Assembly: GCA_030263615.1 (NCBI GenBank)
Contig: SZPH01000004.1
Span: 3,058-67,057, forward strand
Source: Villigracilis sp900696595
Lineage (GTDB): Bacteria > Chloroflexota > Anaerolineae > Anaerolineales > Villigracilaceae
DNA length: 64,000 nt
Direction: 5' to 3'
The notes beneath the pieces were generated by a model. That model did not search any database and was not told the DNA's origin. It was given only the letters and a program-made list of their open reading frames with translations. The translations under genes and the position numbers were made by a program. Positions 52,259-60,614 of this stretch are shown here, in pieces (position 1 is the first letter of the stretch; each line of letters begins with the position of its first letter).

Positions 52259-53391
52259 TATTTCATTTCCTCGAGCGTCGTCCTCAGCCAGTTCAAGGCG
52301 AGGTTCACGCTCCAGCGCGCGAGGCTGCCCGGCGGTCCGCCGTATGTGATGCGGTGAGTCTTTTCGCCCGTGGGCGCGATCATGACCATATCGGCGGCGC
52401 GTTCATCCAGGTGGACGGCGACGCCGAGGGCGATGTCTGCATGTGAGTCGGCTTGGGCGGCGCGCAAGGCTTGGGTCAACGAATCAAGCGTCGGATTGGG
52501 CAATGAAGCGGTAGGGGAAACGCGAAGCGCGCGAAGGAGCAGGCTGTCGAGTCCGCTTTCGATGGCGGTCAACTTCCAGCCGCGTTTTTCCAATAAGCCC
52601 AGGACGACGTTTTCGAGTCTGTCGTCGTCCGCGCCGAAGATGAAGGCGCCGAGCCGCTCGCGCACCTGCGACTCGATTTTGGCGATCATCTCATCCGCTT
52701 CGTTTTCGCTCGTCGCTTTCGCCGCGATGCGAACGTCCACCACGCCGGTGTGCGCCGCGAGCCCGACGGTGGGGTTGCTGAGCGTTTCGAGGTCGGCGAT
52801 CTTTTCGTCTATCGTTCCCTCGCCGAGACCGGAGCAATGCAACACGCGCACTTTGATGACATCATGCAGCCCGAATCTTTTTTGCAAATACGGAATGACC
52901 GACTCGCGCAGGATGTGTTCCATTTCGGCTGGCACGCCGGGCAAAGATATAACCGCGTTTTTTTCGGTCTCGAAAATAAAGGAGGGGGCGGTGCCGACGG
53001 GATTGCGCAACCCAATGGCGCCCCTTGGAACATAAGCCTGCCGTTTTTGATTCTCGGAAGGTTTGCGTCCGTAACGCGAGATGGTTTCGACGACCTGTTC
53101 CCAAAGGTCTTCGCGGAATTCGGTCTCGACGCCGACGGCTTTTGCGACCGCCTCGCGCGTCGGGTCGTCCACTGTGGGACCCAGCCCGCCGGTGGTGATG
53201 ACGATGTTTGCGCGTTCCATCGAGTTGTGAATCGCGCGGGCGATTCTTTCCACGTTATCGCCGATGGTGACGGTGCGATGCAGGTCCACGCCCAGGCCGC
53301 GCAGGGTCAGGGCGATGTGGCGCGTGTTCGTGTCCACGATCTCGCCGAGCAATATTTCGGTGCCGATGGTGATGATTTCTGCGGAGGTCAT
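52258..53391 (-). CDS. CinA-like protein with degenerate C-terminal amidase domain
   Basis: A 377-residue protein. Residues 1-170 are the MoaB-like domain (IITIGTEILLGEIVDTNTRHIA, ITTGGLGPTVDDPTREAVA), usually ADP-ribose pyrophosphatase. A KH-like middle part follows (HCSGLGEGTIDEKIADLE). The C-terminal part aligns with PncC but has lost the catalytic pattern: IESGLDSLLLRALRV stands where AESCTGGL is expected, and ALGVAVHL where GISGIAGP is expected. The working PncC is encoded separately at 50118. Confidence 0.85.
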   Translation of the reverse strand: MTSAEIITIGTEILLGEIVDTNTRHIALTLRGLGVDLHRTVTIGDNVERIARAIHNSMERANIVITTGGLGPTVDDPTREAVAKAVGVETEFREDLWEQVVETISRYGRKPSENQKRQAYVPRGAIGLRNPVGTAPSFIFETEKNAVISLPGVPAEMEHILRESVIPYLQKRFGLHDVIKVRVLHCSGLGEGTIDEKIADLETLSNPTVGLAAHTGVVDVRIAAKATSENEADEMIAKIESQVRERLGAFIFGADDDRLENVVLGLLEKRGWKLTAIESGLDSLLLRALRVSPTASLPNPTLDSLTQALRAAQADSHADIALGVAVHLDERAADMVMIAPTGEKTHRITYGGPPGSLARWSVNLALNWLRTTLEEMK

Positions 53392-53441
53392 AGATATAAT
53401 TCGTGAACCTGACGCCTCCCCCAGTATGTTCTCTTATTCCT

Positions 53442-53729
53442 CTAAATTGATATATGGTACAAGTCTCTCTCCATGAACGGCTTTGCGACCGGTTTCAGCG
53501 CGTTTGGGGTCTTGCGACCGAGCAAATCCTCCAGGAAGAATTTCAGTCCGATGTAATTTGCCCACGTGGATTTATCGAACTGAACCAGGATGTCAACATC
53601 GCTTTTTCCGCGCATTTTGTTTCTCGCGGCAGAGCCGAACACCGCCAATGACTTGACGCCATAACGCTTGAGGGCGCGGCGATTGTTTTTGATTTTGGCA
53701 ATGACCTGCTCGCGGGTGGTGATCGGCAT
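53442..53729 (-). CDS. MNT-type nucleotidyltransferase (HEPN/MNT antitoxin-like)
   Basis: A 95-residue minimal nucleotidyltransferase: LAVFGSAARNKMRGKSDVDILVQF holds the GSxxR and DxD motif, and the end is KPFMERDLYHISI. MNT proteins AMPylate or otherwise silence a HEPN RNase partner, normally encoded next to it. No HEPN gene is seen here, so it is an orphan or its partner is lost. A TATAAT lies 6 bases before the ATG at 53729, again a leaderless layout. Confidence 0.8.
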   Translation of the reverse strand: MPITTREQVIAKIKNNRRALKRYGVKSLAVFGSAARNKMRGKSDVDILVQFDKSTWANYIGLKFFLEDLLGRKTPNALKPVAKPFMERDLYHISI

Positions 53730-53735
53730 GGGAAA

Positions 53736-53741
53736 ATTATA
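53736..53741 (-). promoter_or_regulatory. -10 box 6 bases before the MNT start
   Basis: Perfect TATAAT on the minus strand, 6 bases ahead of the ATG at 53729; no -35 match. Confidence 0.5.
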
Positions 53742-53782
53742 CACCAGCAGGAGATGACGAGATTTTACACTGCATTACCCCT

Positions 53783-54772
53783 TTACCAATCCATCCGTTG
53801 ACCGATTCCCATTTTATCAGCATTCTTCAACGCCAATTGCGCGGCGATGGCGTCCTGCGCTGCCACGCCGACAGATTTGAAGAATGTGATCTCGCTTTCC
53901 GATTCTCTGCCGGGATTTTTGCCGAGAACGACCTCGCCCAATTCCGCGCGGATGTGCGACTGGGAGATCAGTCCATTTTTCATCGGCTGGATCAAATCTC
54001 CGGCTTCTTCCAAAACTGCGGAGCGCGAATCTGCGAAGACTTTGGCGCGCTTCACGGTTTCCGGCGGGATTTCGACCATGTCGGGCGTGTAGGCTCCGAT
54101 GGCGGAGATGTGCGTCCCGGGCTTGAGGTCTGCATTAGAAAAGACGGGCGTAATCGAAGTGGTGGCTGTGCAGATAATGTCTGCGGCGTGGACGGCGGCT
54201 TGGGGCGAGGAAGCCGGCTTGAGGTCGGCGGGAATCGGGCCTTTTCCCGCCATTTCTTTGGCGAAGGCTTCGGCGCGTTCCGGGTTTGAATCGTAAATCC
54301 AGGCCTTCTCGATCTTGCGGACGGAGCAAGCCGCTTCGAGTTGAGTCCGTCCCTGGGCGCCCGCGCCGAATATCGCTACAGTCTTGCTGTCTTTGCGCGC
54401 GAGCAGGTCAATCGCCGCGCCGCTTCCCGCGCCGGTGCGAATGGCTGTGAGCGCCGCCCCTTCCAGCATGGCAGAGACCTTGCCCGTCGCCGCGTCGAAG
54501 GCGACGACCGCCGCCTGGATGTAGGGCAACCCGCGCGCGGGGTTGTTCGGAAAGATGGAAACGATTTTCACTGCAAGCGCGTCCGCTTCGCCGGACTGGA
54601 CGTAGGCGGGCATGAAGAGCGCGAGCGCGTCGTGGTTTGCGATGGGCAAACGAGTCCGCAGCGGGACCTCCGCCCTCCCGTCCGAAAGGGAGGCGTAGGC
54701 TTGTTTCATGGCTTCGATGGTTTCTTTCATTGGCAGGGCTTTGCGGACGTCGTTCGCTGAAAGAATTAGCAT
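53783..54772 (-). CDS. Ornithine cyclodeaminase/mu-crystallin family protein
   Basis: A 329-residue NAD(P)-dependent enzyme. The substrate part has LPLRTRLPIANHDALALFMPAYV, and the Rossmann motif is VAIFGAGAQGRTQLEA. GTHISAIGAYTPDMVEI is the family end pattern. Members are ornithine cyclodeaminase, alanine dehydrogenase or ketimine reductase; this one cannot be assigned. The start has an AGGAG site. The adjacent upstream DNA holds a MITE-like element. Confidence 0.85.
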   Translation of the reverse strand: MLILSANDVRKALPMKETIEAMKQAYASLSDGRAEVPLRTRLPIANHDALALFMPAYVQSGEADALAVKIVSIFPNNPARGLPYIQAAVVAFDAATGKVSAMLEGAALTAIRTGAGSGAAIDLLARKDSKTVAIFGAGAQGRTQLEAACSVRKIEKAWIYDSNPERAEAFAKEMAGKGPIPADLKPASSPQAAVHAADIICTATTSITPVFSNADLKPGTHISAIGAYTPDMVEIPPETVKRAKVFADSRSAVLEEAGDLIQPMKNGLISQSHIRAELGEVVLGKNPGRESESEITFFKSVGVAAQDAIAAQLALKNADKMGIGQRMDW

Positions 54773-54808
54773 TTTGTCTCCTATTGCGCGGCGGTTGTCT
54801 TTTAAATT

Positions 54809-54968
54809 TCGTTTGGTCTGATTACCTTACACTCTTAAAATCAGGACGCAGACGAGCGCGAAAAACGCGGATACAAGGCATTGTTTCGGGCGTTTTGCCA
54901 AAAAAATCTGCGTTCATCCGCGTTTTCCGCGTCCTAAAAACAAAGTGTAAGGTAATCAATCGTTTGGT
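54809..54968. mobile_element. MITE-like element with 9-bp target duplication
   Basis: Between two copies of TCGTTTGGT (54809-54817 and 54960-54968) lies a 142-base element whose ends are inverted repeats. TGATTACCTTACACT (54819-54833) is the exact complement of 54944-54958. Further inside AGGACGC/GCGTCCT and GCGGAT/ATCCGC also pair. It holds no open reading frame of note, so it is non-autonomous. Its right target copy abuts the -10 box TATAAT (54968-54973) of the next gene. Confidence 0.8.
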
Positions 54969-54973
54969 ATAAT
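54968..54973 (+). promoter_or_regulatory. -10 box of the 55027 lipoprotein gene
   Basis: TATAAT joined to the right target duplication of the MITE-like element; any -35 would come from within the element (no good match found). Confidence 0.45.
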
Positions 54974-55026
54974 TTTTATCGGGTTAAAAATCCAGGTTGC
55001 AGTCCCTCATTCTAATGGAGAATGGT

Positions 55027-56085
55027 GTGAAATCAAAGTATCGTCGAGAATTGTTTTTCGCGATAGTTTTCGGCTTTTTCGCAGTGTCTGCATGTTCGTC
55101 GTTGGATGAAACTGCGACTTCCGCCGCGTCGCCGTCGCCGACCTCCACAAGCGTCTGGACTGCCTTGCTCGAAGCGACACCTTTTGCATATCTCGCACCT
55201 TTGCCGGAGCCGGTCCAAAGCGCGATTGACGGTTTGTATGTCAAACTGGATCAGTCCCGCCCGCAATGGTGGAAGTGCCTGCGCTGCGCCGATTATCGCC
55301 CGGCGGGCGGGCTTTGGCGCTTGCAGTTCGATAAAGGCGTGATGCGCGTCTTTTACGATGTCACGGGTTGGCGCAGTATCGCTTCTTATTCGGTTGACGG
55401 CGACAGGATTCGCATCTTCAACGATCCGTATTGCCCGGAGTATGTGGGCGAGTATCGTTGGAGCGTTTCCGGGGAAGGGCTGAATCTTGAAGTCGTGAAC
55501 GATCCGTGCGCTTTCGACCTGCGCGCGAAGAACCTCGGCAGACAATCATGGAATTCCTGCGCCGTTGCGAAGGCTCCCGGTTGCGCGGATATCGAACGCG
55601 GCGAGACTTCCATCATCTCTGAAAATATTTCTGAGGATGTGGCTGTGTACGGCGGCGACAGCCGCTTCTTCGCCTCGCCCGCGGACTTGTACGCTCACGC
55701 CAACGCCGGCGACATGCCTCCGCCGGAGGGGATTCAAATCTCGTACGCCGATGAAGCCATTCCGTACGGTTTGCACCGTGTCTTGTGGTGGAATGGGACG
55801 TGGATCGAAGCGTCTGTAAACGACGAATCGTTCACCGCCATGGGAGTCCAGATCCTGGGCGAGCAGACCATCGGCTGGGCGCGCGTCCTTTTCGATGGAG
55901 AAGAGGTTTGGCGCGGCGATACTGCGGCGATCTGGGAGAAATTGGGCAGGCACGGCGGGTACATCCAAATCTCGGGATTCGAGCCGGGCGCCCACGTCAT
56001 CCGTGTGGAGGCGTTGGGTTTCGATTACCGCCCTGTCACTGTGGCCAGTTTCGGGTTCAGTCGTGAGAATGCGGTTCAGCCTTGA
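55027..56085 (+). CDS. Lipoprotein of unknown function
   Basis: A 352-residue protein with a signal (LFFAIVFGFFAVSAC) and lipobox Cys, then a Ser/Thr/Pro linker. The middle part (WKCLRCADYRPAGGLWRLQFDKG, VFYDVTGWRSIASYSVDGDRI) has a beta-rich, lipocalin-like look, with no firm family. The end (PPEGIQISYADEAIPYGLHR, GFEPGAHVIRVEALG) resembles an Ig-like module. The GTG at 55027 is chosen because GGAG lies 6 bases upstream; an ATG at 55015 gives 4 more residues. It converges on the liv operon and shares its terminator. Confidence 0.7.
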   Translation: MKSKYRRELFFAIVFGFFAVSACSSLDETATSAASPSPTSTSVWTALLEATPFAYLAPLPEPVQSAIDGLYVKLDQSRPQWWKCLRCADYRPAGGLWRLQFDKGVMRVFYDVTGWRSIASYSVDGDRIRIFNDPYCPEYVGEYRWSVSGEGLNLEVVNDPCAFDLRAKNLGRQSWNSCAVAKAPGCADIERGETSIISENISEDVAVYGGDSRFFASPADLYAHANAGDMPPPEGIQISYADEAIPYGLHRVLWWNGTWIEASVNDESFTAMGVQILGEQTIGWARVLFDGEEVWRGDTAAIWEKLGRHGGYIQISGFEPGAHVIRVEALGFDYRPVTVASFGFSRENAVQP

Positions 56086-56139
56086 AAACAACTCGGCCGC
56101 CGACTGAGTCTGGAGGTTGCGAGCGGTTGAAATAAATCA

Positions 56140-56182
56140 AAAGAGGCGCGGAAGCCAAAATGACTTCCGCGCCTCTTTGTTT
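56140..56182. terminator. Bidirectional terminator of the liv operon and the lipoprotein gene
   Basis: AAAGAGGCGCGGAAG (56140-56154) pairs perfectly with CTTCCGCGCCTCTTT (56164-56178), with A and T runs outside. It separates convergent genes. Confidence 0.85.
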
Positions 56183-56191
56183 CGAACGGAA

Positions 56192-56905
56192 TTATTCCAT
56201 TCCAAGATAAGCCTTCTGCACGGTGGGGTCGGCTTTTAGTTTTTCCGCCGTGTCGCTTAGCACGATCTGCCCGGTTTGCATCACATATCCGCGGCTGGCG
56301 ATCCCCAGCGCCATCAGCGCGTTTTGCTCGACGAGCAGGATGGTCGTGCCTTCCTTGTTGATCTGCTGGATAATGTCGAAGATCAGTTCGACCAGCACGG
56401 GCGCAAGACCCATCGAAGGCTCGTCCATGAGCAGGACGCTTGGGTTTGCCATGAGGGCGCGCCCTGTGGCGAGCATTTGCTGTTCGCCGCCGGAGAGCGT
56501 GCCGGATACTTGCGTGCGGCGCTCCTTCAGGCGCGGAAATAGCGAGAACACTCTTTCCATGTTGCGGTTGATCTCGGCGGTATCTTTGCGGCTGTAGGCT
56601 CCCATTTCCAGGTTTTCGGTGACGGTCAGGCGGGCGAACACGCCGCGCCCTTCGGGAACCATCGAGATGCCTTTATAAACCACTTCATGCGCCTTGTACT
56701 TCGAGAGATCTTCGCCGTTCAGTCGGATCGTCCCTTCGCGCGGGGTGAGCAAACCTGAGATCGTCCGCAGGGTGGTGGTCTTTCCGGCGCCGTTCCCGCC
56801 GATCAGGGTGACAATCTCGCCTTTTTCGATGTGAAGCGAAATTCCCTTAAGGGCGTGGATGTTGCCGTAGTAGGTGTGGATATTTTCAATGCTGAGTAAG
56901 GACAT
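56192..56905 (-). CDS. livF: Branched-chain amino-acid ABC transporter ATP-binding protein LivF
   Basis: A 237-residue ABC ATPase: Walker A IGGNGAGKTTTLRTI, signature LSGGEQQMLATGRALM, Walker B VLLLMDEPSMGLAPVLV-like stretch. The start HTYYGNIHALKGISLHIEKGE and the end are typical of LivF. It works with LivG, LivH, LivM and LivK. It is the last gene of the livKHMGF operon, 13 bases after livG, and the terminator at 56140 follows. Confidence 0.95.
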   Translation of the reverse strand: MSLLSIENIHTYYGNIHALKGISLHIEKGEIVTLIGGNGAGKTTTLRTISGLLTPREGTIRLNGEDLSKYKAHEVVYKGISMVPEGRGVFARLTVTENLEMGAYSRKDTAEINRNMERVFSLFPRLKERRTQVSGTLSGGEQQMLATGRALMANPSVLLMDEPSMGLAPVLVELIFDIIQQINKEGTTILLVEQNALMALGIASRGYVMQTGQIVLSDTAEKLKADPTVQKAYLGME

Positions 56906-56918
56906 CGTAGCCTGCCTG

Positions 56919-57734
56919 CTAGTGGGGTTTGCCCGGTTTCCCGGTTGCGGCCGCCATGCCTTCCGTGGCGGCGCCGCGTCCGAGATATGCTTCGATCACG
57001 CGCGGGTTGGACTGAATGTCCTTTGGCGTGCCTTCCGCGATCTTTTCGCCGAAATCCAGCACAGTCACCTGTTCGCTGATTCCCATCACCAGGCGCATAT
57101 CGTGTTCGATGAGCATGATGGTGATTCCGAAACTGTCGCGCAGGTTGCGGATGAAGTGCATCATCTCGACGGTTTCGTTTGGATTCATGCCCGCTGTAGG
57201 CTCGTCGAGAAGGAGCAATCCCGGCTTGCTTGCCAGGGCGCGGGCAATCTCCAGTCTGCGTTGAGCGCCGTAGGGCAGGTTGCGCGCAATCTGGTCGCCC
57301 AAGCCTGTCAGCCCGACAAAACGAATGAGTTTGATCGCTTCTTCGTGCGCCGCCTTTTCATCGTTATGGTAACGCGGCGTGTGGAAGACGGCGTCCAGCC
57401 AGTTGGTTTTCAGGTGAGGTTCGTATCCGACCATGACGTTTTCGATGGCGGTCAGGTTGGAAAACAGGCGGATGTTTTGGTATGTGCGCGAGACGCCCAT
57501 TTGCGTCACCTGATCCGAGCGCAAGCCGTCAATGCGGTTGCCGCGGAAATGAATCGCGCCCATCTCCGGGGTGTAGAACCCGGTGACGCAGTTGAAGAAG
57601 GTCGTCTTGCCCGCGCCGTTCGGTCCGATAATGCTCGAGATGGACTGGTCGGGGATTTTTATCGAGAGATTATTGACCGCGGTCAAACCGCCGAATTGCT
57701 TGGTAACGCCGGTGGCAGTGAGGATGTCTGTCAT
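56919..57734 (-). CDS. livG: Branched-chain amino-acid ABC transporter ATP-binding protein LivG
   Basis: A 271-residue ABC ATPase: Walker A IIGPNGAGKTTFFNCV, signature PYGAQRRLEIARALA, Walker B LLLLDEPTAGMNPNETVE, and the LivG-type long helical insert LKTNWLDAVFHTPRYHND. The last about 20 residues are Gly/Ala-rich. It overlaps livM by 4 bases (ATGA at 57731-57734), so the two are coupled. Confidence 0.95.
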   Translation of the reverse strand: MTDILTATGVTKQFGGLTAVNNLSIKIPDQSISSIIGPNGAGKTTFFNCVTGFYTPEMGAIHFRGNRIDGLRSDQVTQMGVSRTYQNIRLFSNLTAIENVMVGYEPHLKTNWLDAVFHTPRYHNDEKAAHEEAIKLIRFVGLTGLGDQIARNLPYGAQRRLEIARALASKPGLLLLDEPTAGMNPNETVEMMHFIRNLRDSFGITIMLIEHDMRLVMGISEQVTVLDFGEKIAEGTPKDIQSNPRVIEAYLGRGAATEGMAAATGKPGKPH

Positions 57735-59434
57735 GCCGCGCCTCCCTCTGCCTGGGGTTCGGCATTCTCCGCATGAAGTTCGCGTTTATGCGTCGCTTCG
57801 GGCCAGAACCCTTCGGGACGCACCTGCATCATCACTACCAAAAGCGCGCCGTAGATCAACAGGCGATATTCGGCGAACTCGCGGAGCAGTTCGGGCATGC
57901 CGGCCAGCAGAAGCGCGCCGACGAACACGCCGGGGATGCTCCCCATGCCGCCGACGATGATCAGCGCCAGCACGTTGATCGAGATCAGGAGCGCAAAACT
58001 GTGCGGGTAGATCGTTCCCAGTTTGATGGCAAGGATGGAGCCGCTCAACCCGGAGAAAGCCGCGCCCGTGGCGAAGGCAAGCAGTTTCGTGGCGACCAGG
58101 TTGATGCCCATGGCTTGCGCCACGTCTTCGTCTTCGCGCAGGGCTTTCCACGAACGCCCGAGGCGCGAATCCCGCAGGCGCGAACTGATGAATAACGCCA
58201 GTAAACACCCGGCTACGATAAGATAATACAGCGTTTGCGGCGTCTTGATGATCACATCCAGAAAACCCGGCGGCGGAATGTTGACGATGCCCTGCGAACC
58301 GCCAATGTGAGGTTTCAGGAAATCGGAAAGCGCGAGGATGCGGATGATTTCGCCGAAGCCGAGCGTTACGATGGCAAGGTAATCGCCGCGCATATTGAGC
58401 ACAGGCACGCCCAACGCCACCCCCGCCAACACGGCGAGCGCAACGCCTATCGGCAGGGCGAGCCAGAAATTCCAACCAAGATTTAAAGTCAATTCGCCCG
58501 AAAGGTTCGTCAGAACGCCCACCGTGTAGGCCCCGACCGCGTAAAAAGCGACATAACCGAGATCGAGCAAGCCCGCGAACCCAACCACGATATTTAAACC
58601 GAGCCCCATCAGGATGAACAACCCGGTCACATTCACTACTTCGGTGAGATACAAACCGAGTACGACGGGCAGATAGATCAGCGCGAGGAAGAGCAATCCA
58701 TACCCAAGCCAGCGGAACGACTTGCGGCTGCTTTGGGGTAGTTTTTCGAATCCTGCGCTTATTTTCGACGCATTCCCGGTCCAAAGGTAGTTTCCGGCGG
58801 CAACCACAACGAAAACAAGGATGGCGCCAGCCAGGGAAAGCCCTTTTTCCGTGCCTTTGCCGAACATCCATTCGACCGCCTTGCTGGCGCCTTCGAAATT
58901 GGCGAGGCTGACCTGGATGATCTCCTGAAGCAAGCCCAACAGCGCTGCGATTCCCAAACCGAGGGATATCGCCCTGCGGATATTTTCCGGGAGGATCTGG
59001 ATCACGCCTCCCAACCCCCCGACGGCGGCGCCCAGCCCGATGAGCATGAACAACCCGTTGGGGATTCCCTTTTCAAAAGTCAGGTGTTTTACAAGAGTCG
59101 GGGAGGCGTTGACGAGAATATCCCGTATGTTGTATTTGTCCACGATCCAGACGAGGATGCTCATCACCGCGCCGAAGATCGTCCCGGCGACGATGCTGCC
59201 GACGACGCTGGACGCATTGCTGGCGGCGGCGCGGGCGGCAAAAAGCCCTGTAACCAGCATGGTCAGTGAAAGTATCGTCCAGCCCATGGTGAGCGTGCCT
59301 GCAATGATGTCGCGCTTGTTGAATTCCTCCACCATGCCCACCATCGCGATCAGGACGCCCACTGCCCCGCCTATCAAACCAATCTGGAGGGTTTTTTTCC
59401 AATCGAACGTGTTTTGTTGTTGTATCGAAGACAT
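57731..59434 (-). CDS. livM: LivM permease with long N-terminal membrane extension
   Basis: A 567-residue permease. The usual LivM core starts at about residue 255: LYLTEVVNVTGLFILMGLGLN, GFAGLLDLGYVAFYAVGAYT, ALREDEDVAQAMGINLVATK and the end WPEATHKREL. In front are about 250 extra residues with six or more hydrophobic helices (GLIGGAVGVLIAMVGM, SIVAGTIFGAVMSILVWIV) that ordinary LivM lacks. They might be a sensor or an assembly domain. It is placed between livH and livG. Confidence 0.92.
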   Translation of the reverse strand: MSSIQQQNTFDWKKTLQIGLIGGAVGVLIAMVGMVEEFNKRDIIAGTLTMGWTILSLTMLVTGLFAARAAASNASSVVGSIVAGTIFGAVMSILVWIVDKYNIRDILVNASPTLVKHLTFEKGIPNGLFMLIGLGAAVGGLGGVIQILPENIRRAISLGLGIAALLGLLQEIIQVSLANFEGASKAVEWMFGKGTEKGLSLAGAILVFVVVAAGNYLWTGNASKISAGFEKLPQSSRKSFRWLGYGLLFLALIYLPVVLGLYLTEVVNVTGLFILMGLGLNIVVGFAGLLDLGYVAFYAVGAYTVGVLTNLSGELTLNLGWNFWLALPIGVALAVLAGVALGVPVLNMRGDYLAIVTLGFGEIIRILALSDFLKPHIGGSQGIVNIPPPGFLDVIIKTPQTLYYLIVAGCLLALFISSRLRDSRLGRSWKALREDEDVAQAMGINLVATKLLAFATGAAFSGLSGSILAIKLGTIYPHSFALLISINVLALIIVGGMGSIPGVFVGALLLAGMPELLREFAEYRLLIYGALLVVMMQVRPEGFWPEATHKRELHAENAEPQAEGGAA

Positions 59435-59446
59435 CGCGACTCCAAC

Positions 59447-60511
59447 TTAGGCTTTTGTCTTGCTCAACCGCTCGCCCAGAATGCCGGTCGGACGGAAGAT
59501 CAACACCATGACCAGCATGGTAAATGCGATCACATCCTTGAGCTGGTAAGGCGCCGGAATGCCAAGCCCGTCCAGGAAGAGGGTCGGACCGAGCGATTCA
59601 AAAATGCCGAGGAACAAACCGCCGAGCATGGCGCCGGCCGGGTTGCCGATGCCGCCCAGTACAGCGGCGGTAAAGGCTTTTATCCCCGGAATGAATCCCA
59701 TGTAAAACGTGACGATGCGGAACATGAAGCAATACAACACGCCCGCCGCGCCCGCCAGAGCCGCCCCGAGCGCAAAGGTGTTGACGATGATCTTGTCCAC
59801 GTCTATGCCCATCAGCGCCGCAACAGCCTTGTCTTCCGAAACCGCCCGCATGGCTTTGCCCGTCTTCGTATATTGCACGAAGAGAACCAGGAGCGCCATC
59901 ATTAACGCGGCGGCGAGTATGACGACGATCTGGATCTTCTGGATTTGAAAGTCGCCCGAGATCGGCACCGTCCCCTTGATGATCTCGATTTCCGGGTACG
60001 CCCGGTTGTGAGTTCCGAAGAGCCCGCGAAAGACATATTGTAAAAAGAAAGACGCGCCGATCGCCGTGATCAGCGGCACAAGGCGGGGCGCGCCGCGCAG
60101 GGGGCGATAAGCGATTCGCTCCAGCAGGACGGCAAGGACGGTTGAAGTCGTCATTGCCACAAAAAAGGTGATCAGGATTCCAAGCAGGGGATTCTCCTGC
60201 ATGAAACCGGATTTTTGCATACTGCTCGCGGCGAAATAACCGATGAACGCGCCGCTCATAAAAATTTCACTGTGGGCAAAATTGATCATGCGCAGAATGC
60301 CATACACCAGCGTGTACCCCAGCGCGATCAGGGCGTACACGCTCCCCTGCGCCAGACCGAAGACAGCCAGATCGAACCACTGCACCGCCGTGTACTTTTC
60401 CTCTTGAAGGGTTAGAAACGAGCCAACGACGATCAGTAAAAGCAAAGCCGCCCCGACCACCCACATGAAGACATCTGTGAAATTGATCTTTTTGATTCGG
60501 TAGGATTGCAT
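59447..60511 (-). CDS. livH: Branched-chain amino-acid ABC transporter permease LivH
   Basis: A 354-residue permease of the LivH type: FGLAQGSVYALIALGYTLVYG, MINFAHSEIFMSGAFIGYF, VSEDKAVAALMGIDVDKII (EAA-like loop) and GFIPGIKAFTAAVLGGIGNPAG. It begins at 60511, where AAGGAATTTGAA precedes the ATG; 26 upstream residues read from the intergenic hairpin are left out. Eight hydrophobic helices are visible. It lies 12 bases before livM. Confidence 0.94.
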   Translation of the reverse strand: MQSYRIKKINFTDVFMWVVGAALLLLIVVGSFLTLQEEKYTAVQWFDLAVFGLAQGSVYALIALGYTLVYGILRMINFAHSEIFMSGAFIGYFAASSMQKSGFMQENPLLGILITFFVAMTTSTVLAVLLERIAYRPLRGAPRLVPLITAIGASFFLQYVFRGLFGTHNRAYPEIEIIKGTVPISGDFQIQKIQIVVILAAALMMALLVLFVQYTKTGKAMRAVSEDKAVAALMGIDVDKIIVNTFALGAALAGAAGVLYCFMFRIVTFYMGFIPGIKAFTAAVLGGIGNPAGAMLGGLFLGIFESLGPTLFLDGLGIPAPYQLKDVIAFTMLVMVLIFRPTGILGERLSKTKA

Positions 60512-60543
60512 TTCAAATTCCTTCGCAGGGGGAGATTGGAATA

Positions 60544-60572
60544 AGCCAGACCGCGCCGGTTGCGGTCTGGCT
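60544..60572 (-). terminator. Hairpin between livK and livH
   Basis: AGCCAGACCGC (60544-60554) pairs with GCGGTCTGGCT (60562-60572). There is no T run, so it is more likely to stabilise the livK message or partly stop transcription than to end it. Confidence 0.55.
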
Positions 60573-60614
60573 CGATAGCCCAAATTCAACTCGCCGGCTG
60601 GGCGTTATACCGAA

